This document shows positions 63,799 through 64,000 of a stretch of 64,000 nucleotides of DNA, in pieces. Source of the DNA: Curtobacterium flaccumfaciens (GTDB taxonomy: Bacteria; Actinomycetota; Actinomycetes; Actinomycetales; Microbacteriaceae). Location of the stretch: positions 339,705 to 403,704 of the forward strand of contig NZ_SNVW01000004.1 in NCBI RefSeq assembly GCF_004361695.1. Direction: 5' to 3'. The notes beneath the pieces are model-generated. The model was not told the DNA's origin, ran no database searches, and saw nothing but the letters and a program-made list of their open reading frames with translations. The position numbers and the translations under genes are program-made. How positions within the stretch are numbered: position 1 is the first letter of the stretch; the number at the start of each line of letters is the position of its first letter.

Positions 63799-64000
63799 AC
63801 CCACCACGCGCGATTCTGCCTTCCATGCCGCGTGCGATGGGCAGGAACGTCGCGACGCGACCCCACGACGGACTGGAGGCGGGGGGGCCCCGGGGCCCCC
63901 CCCCCCCCGCCCGCGGGGGGGGGGGGGAGGCCCAGAGACCCGACCCCCGAACACCCCCCACCAAAATCCCCAGGAAGGAAAGGTAAACGGAGATAAAACG
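63799..64000. other. Gene-free end with low-complexity G/C runs
   Basis: A truncated GGAGGC-type palindrome begins at ~63866 (CGACGGACTGGAGGC). It runs into long C and G homopolymers (63881-63930) and then A-rich text unlike the rest of the window. This looks like a contig end with unreliable base calls. Confidence 0.6.

Noticed and set aside
62443..63954. N-terminal extension of the AroA-CoA ligase fusion
   Set aside because: Antisense to ybdK and not protein-like. AroA homology begins at the ATG at 62442.

Overview
The window is a 64-kb piece of a high-GC actinobacterial chromosome. The gene order (prfB-ftsE-ftsX-smpB-tmRNA; rpsB-tsf-pyrH-frr-cdsA; rpsP-khpA-rimM-trmD; rplS-lepB-rnhB-DUF2469-yraN-comM-dprA-xerC), an Lsr2 protein, GlgE-type glucan genes and the tmRNA tag ANSKRTDFALAA point to Microbacteriaceae. 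A gene set that fits cyclohexanecarboxyl-CoA synthesis makes Curtobacterium a good guess, because Curtobacterium pusillum is known for omega-cyclohexyl fatty acids. No rRNA, tRNA, CRISPR array, prophage or insertion sequence was recognised. The only structural RNA gene seen is tmRNA.

Layout. 1-1280: 5' part of a DHA2-type drug exporter, divergent from a large LuxR-family ATPase regulator (1782-4478). 4920-8543: glmS, a small membrane ORF, an M50-like membrane protease and a NUDIX hydrolase. 8702-14539: a cytosine-deaminase-like amidohydrolase, divergent from a metY-like gene and a flavin monooxygenase, then an APC permease. 14667-19538: a Lys-tailed unknown protein, tmRNA, smpB, ftsX, ftsE and prfB. 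19616-22451: a membrane glycosyltransferase-like protein and a cysteine desulfurase. 22512-29528: glgX, glgE, glgB. 29642-37211: thioredoxin/TPR protein, a chimeric membrane/lipobox protein, a long DivIVA/Scy-like coiled coil, a hydrolase, a Zn-ribbon protein, a lytic transglycosylase and a small DivIVA-domain protein. 37341-41634: cdsA, frr, pyrH, tsf, rpsB. 41932-46660: sugar porter, M23 peptidase, xerC, dprA. 46657-54884: comM, yraN, lsr2, DUF2469, rnhB, lepB, rplS, map, trmD, rimM, khpA, rpsP. 55049-62442: four genes for a shikimate-to-cyclohexane type CoA pathway. 62569-63699: a YbdK-type glutamate-cysteine ligase. The last ~120 bases are homopolymer-rich and look like low-quality sequence.

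The most interesting region is 55049-62442. It holds one 1061-residue protein fusing an EPSP-synthase-like domain to an acyl-CoA synthetase, then an acyl-CoA dehydrogenase, a FabL/ChcA-like SDR reductase and an Fe-S flavin dienoyl-CoA reductase. The EPSP-synthase domain has lost several phosphate- and PEP-binding residues. I infer a route from shikimate to cyclohexanecarboxyl-CoA, the primer for omega-cyclohexyl fatty acids.

At DNA level the window carries a dispersed family of near-perfect palindromes with a GGAGGC...GCCTCC core at gene ends, a second composite repeat at two loci, several genes whose 3' ends are tandemly duplicated just past the stop codon, and an 18-bp perfect stem enclosing pre-tmRNA.
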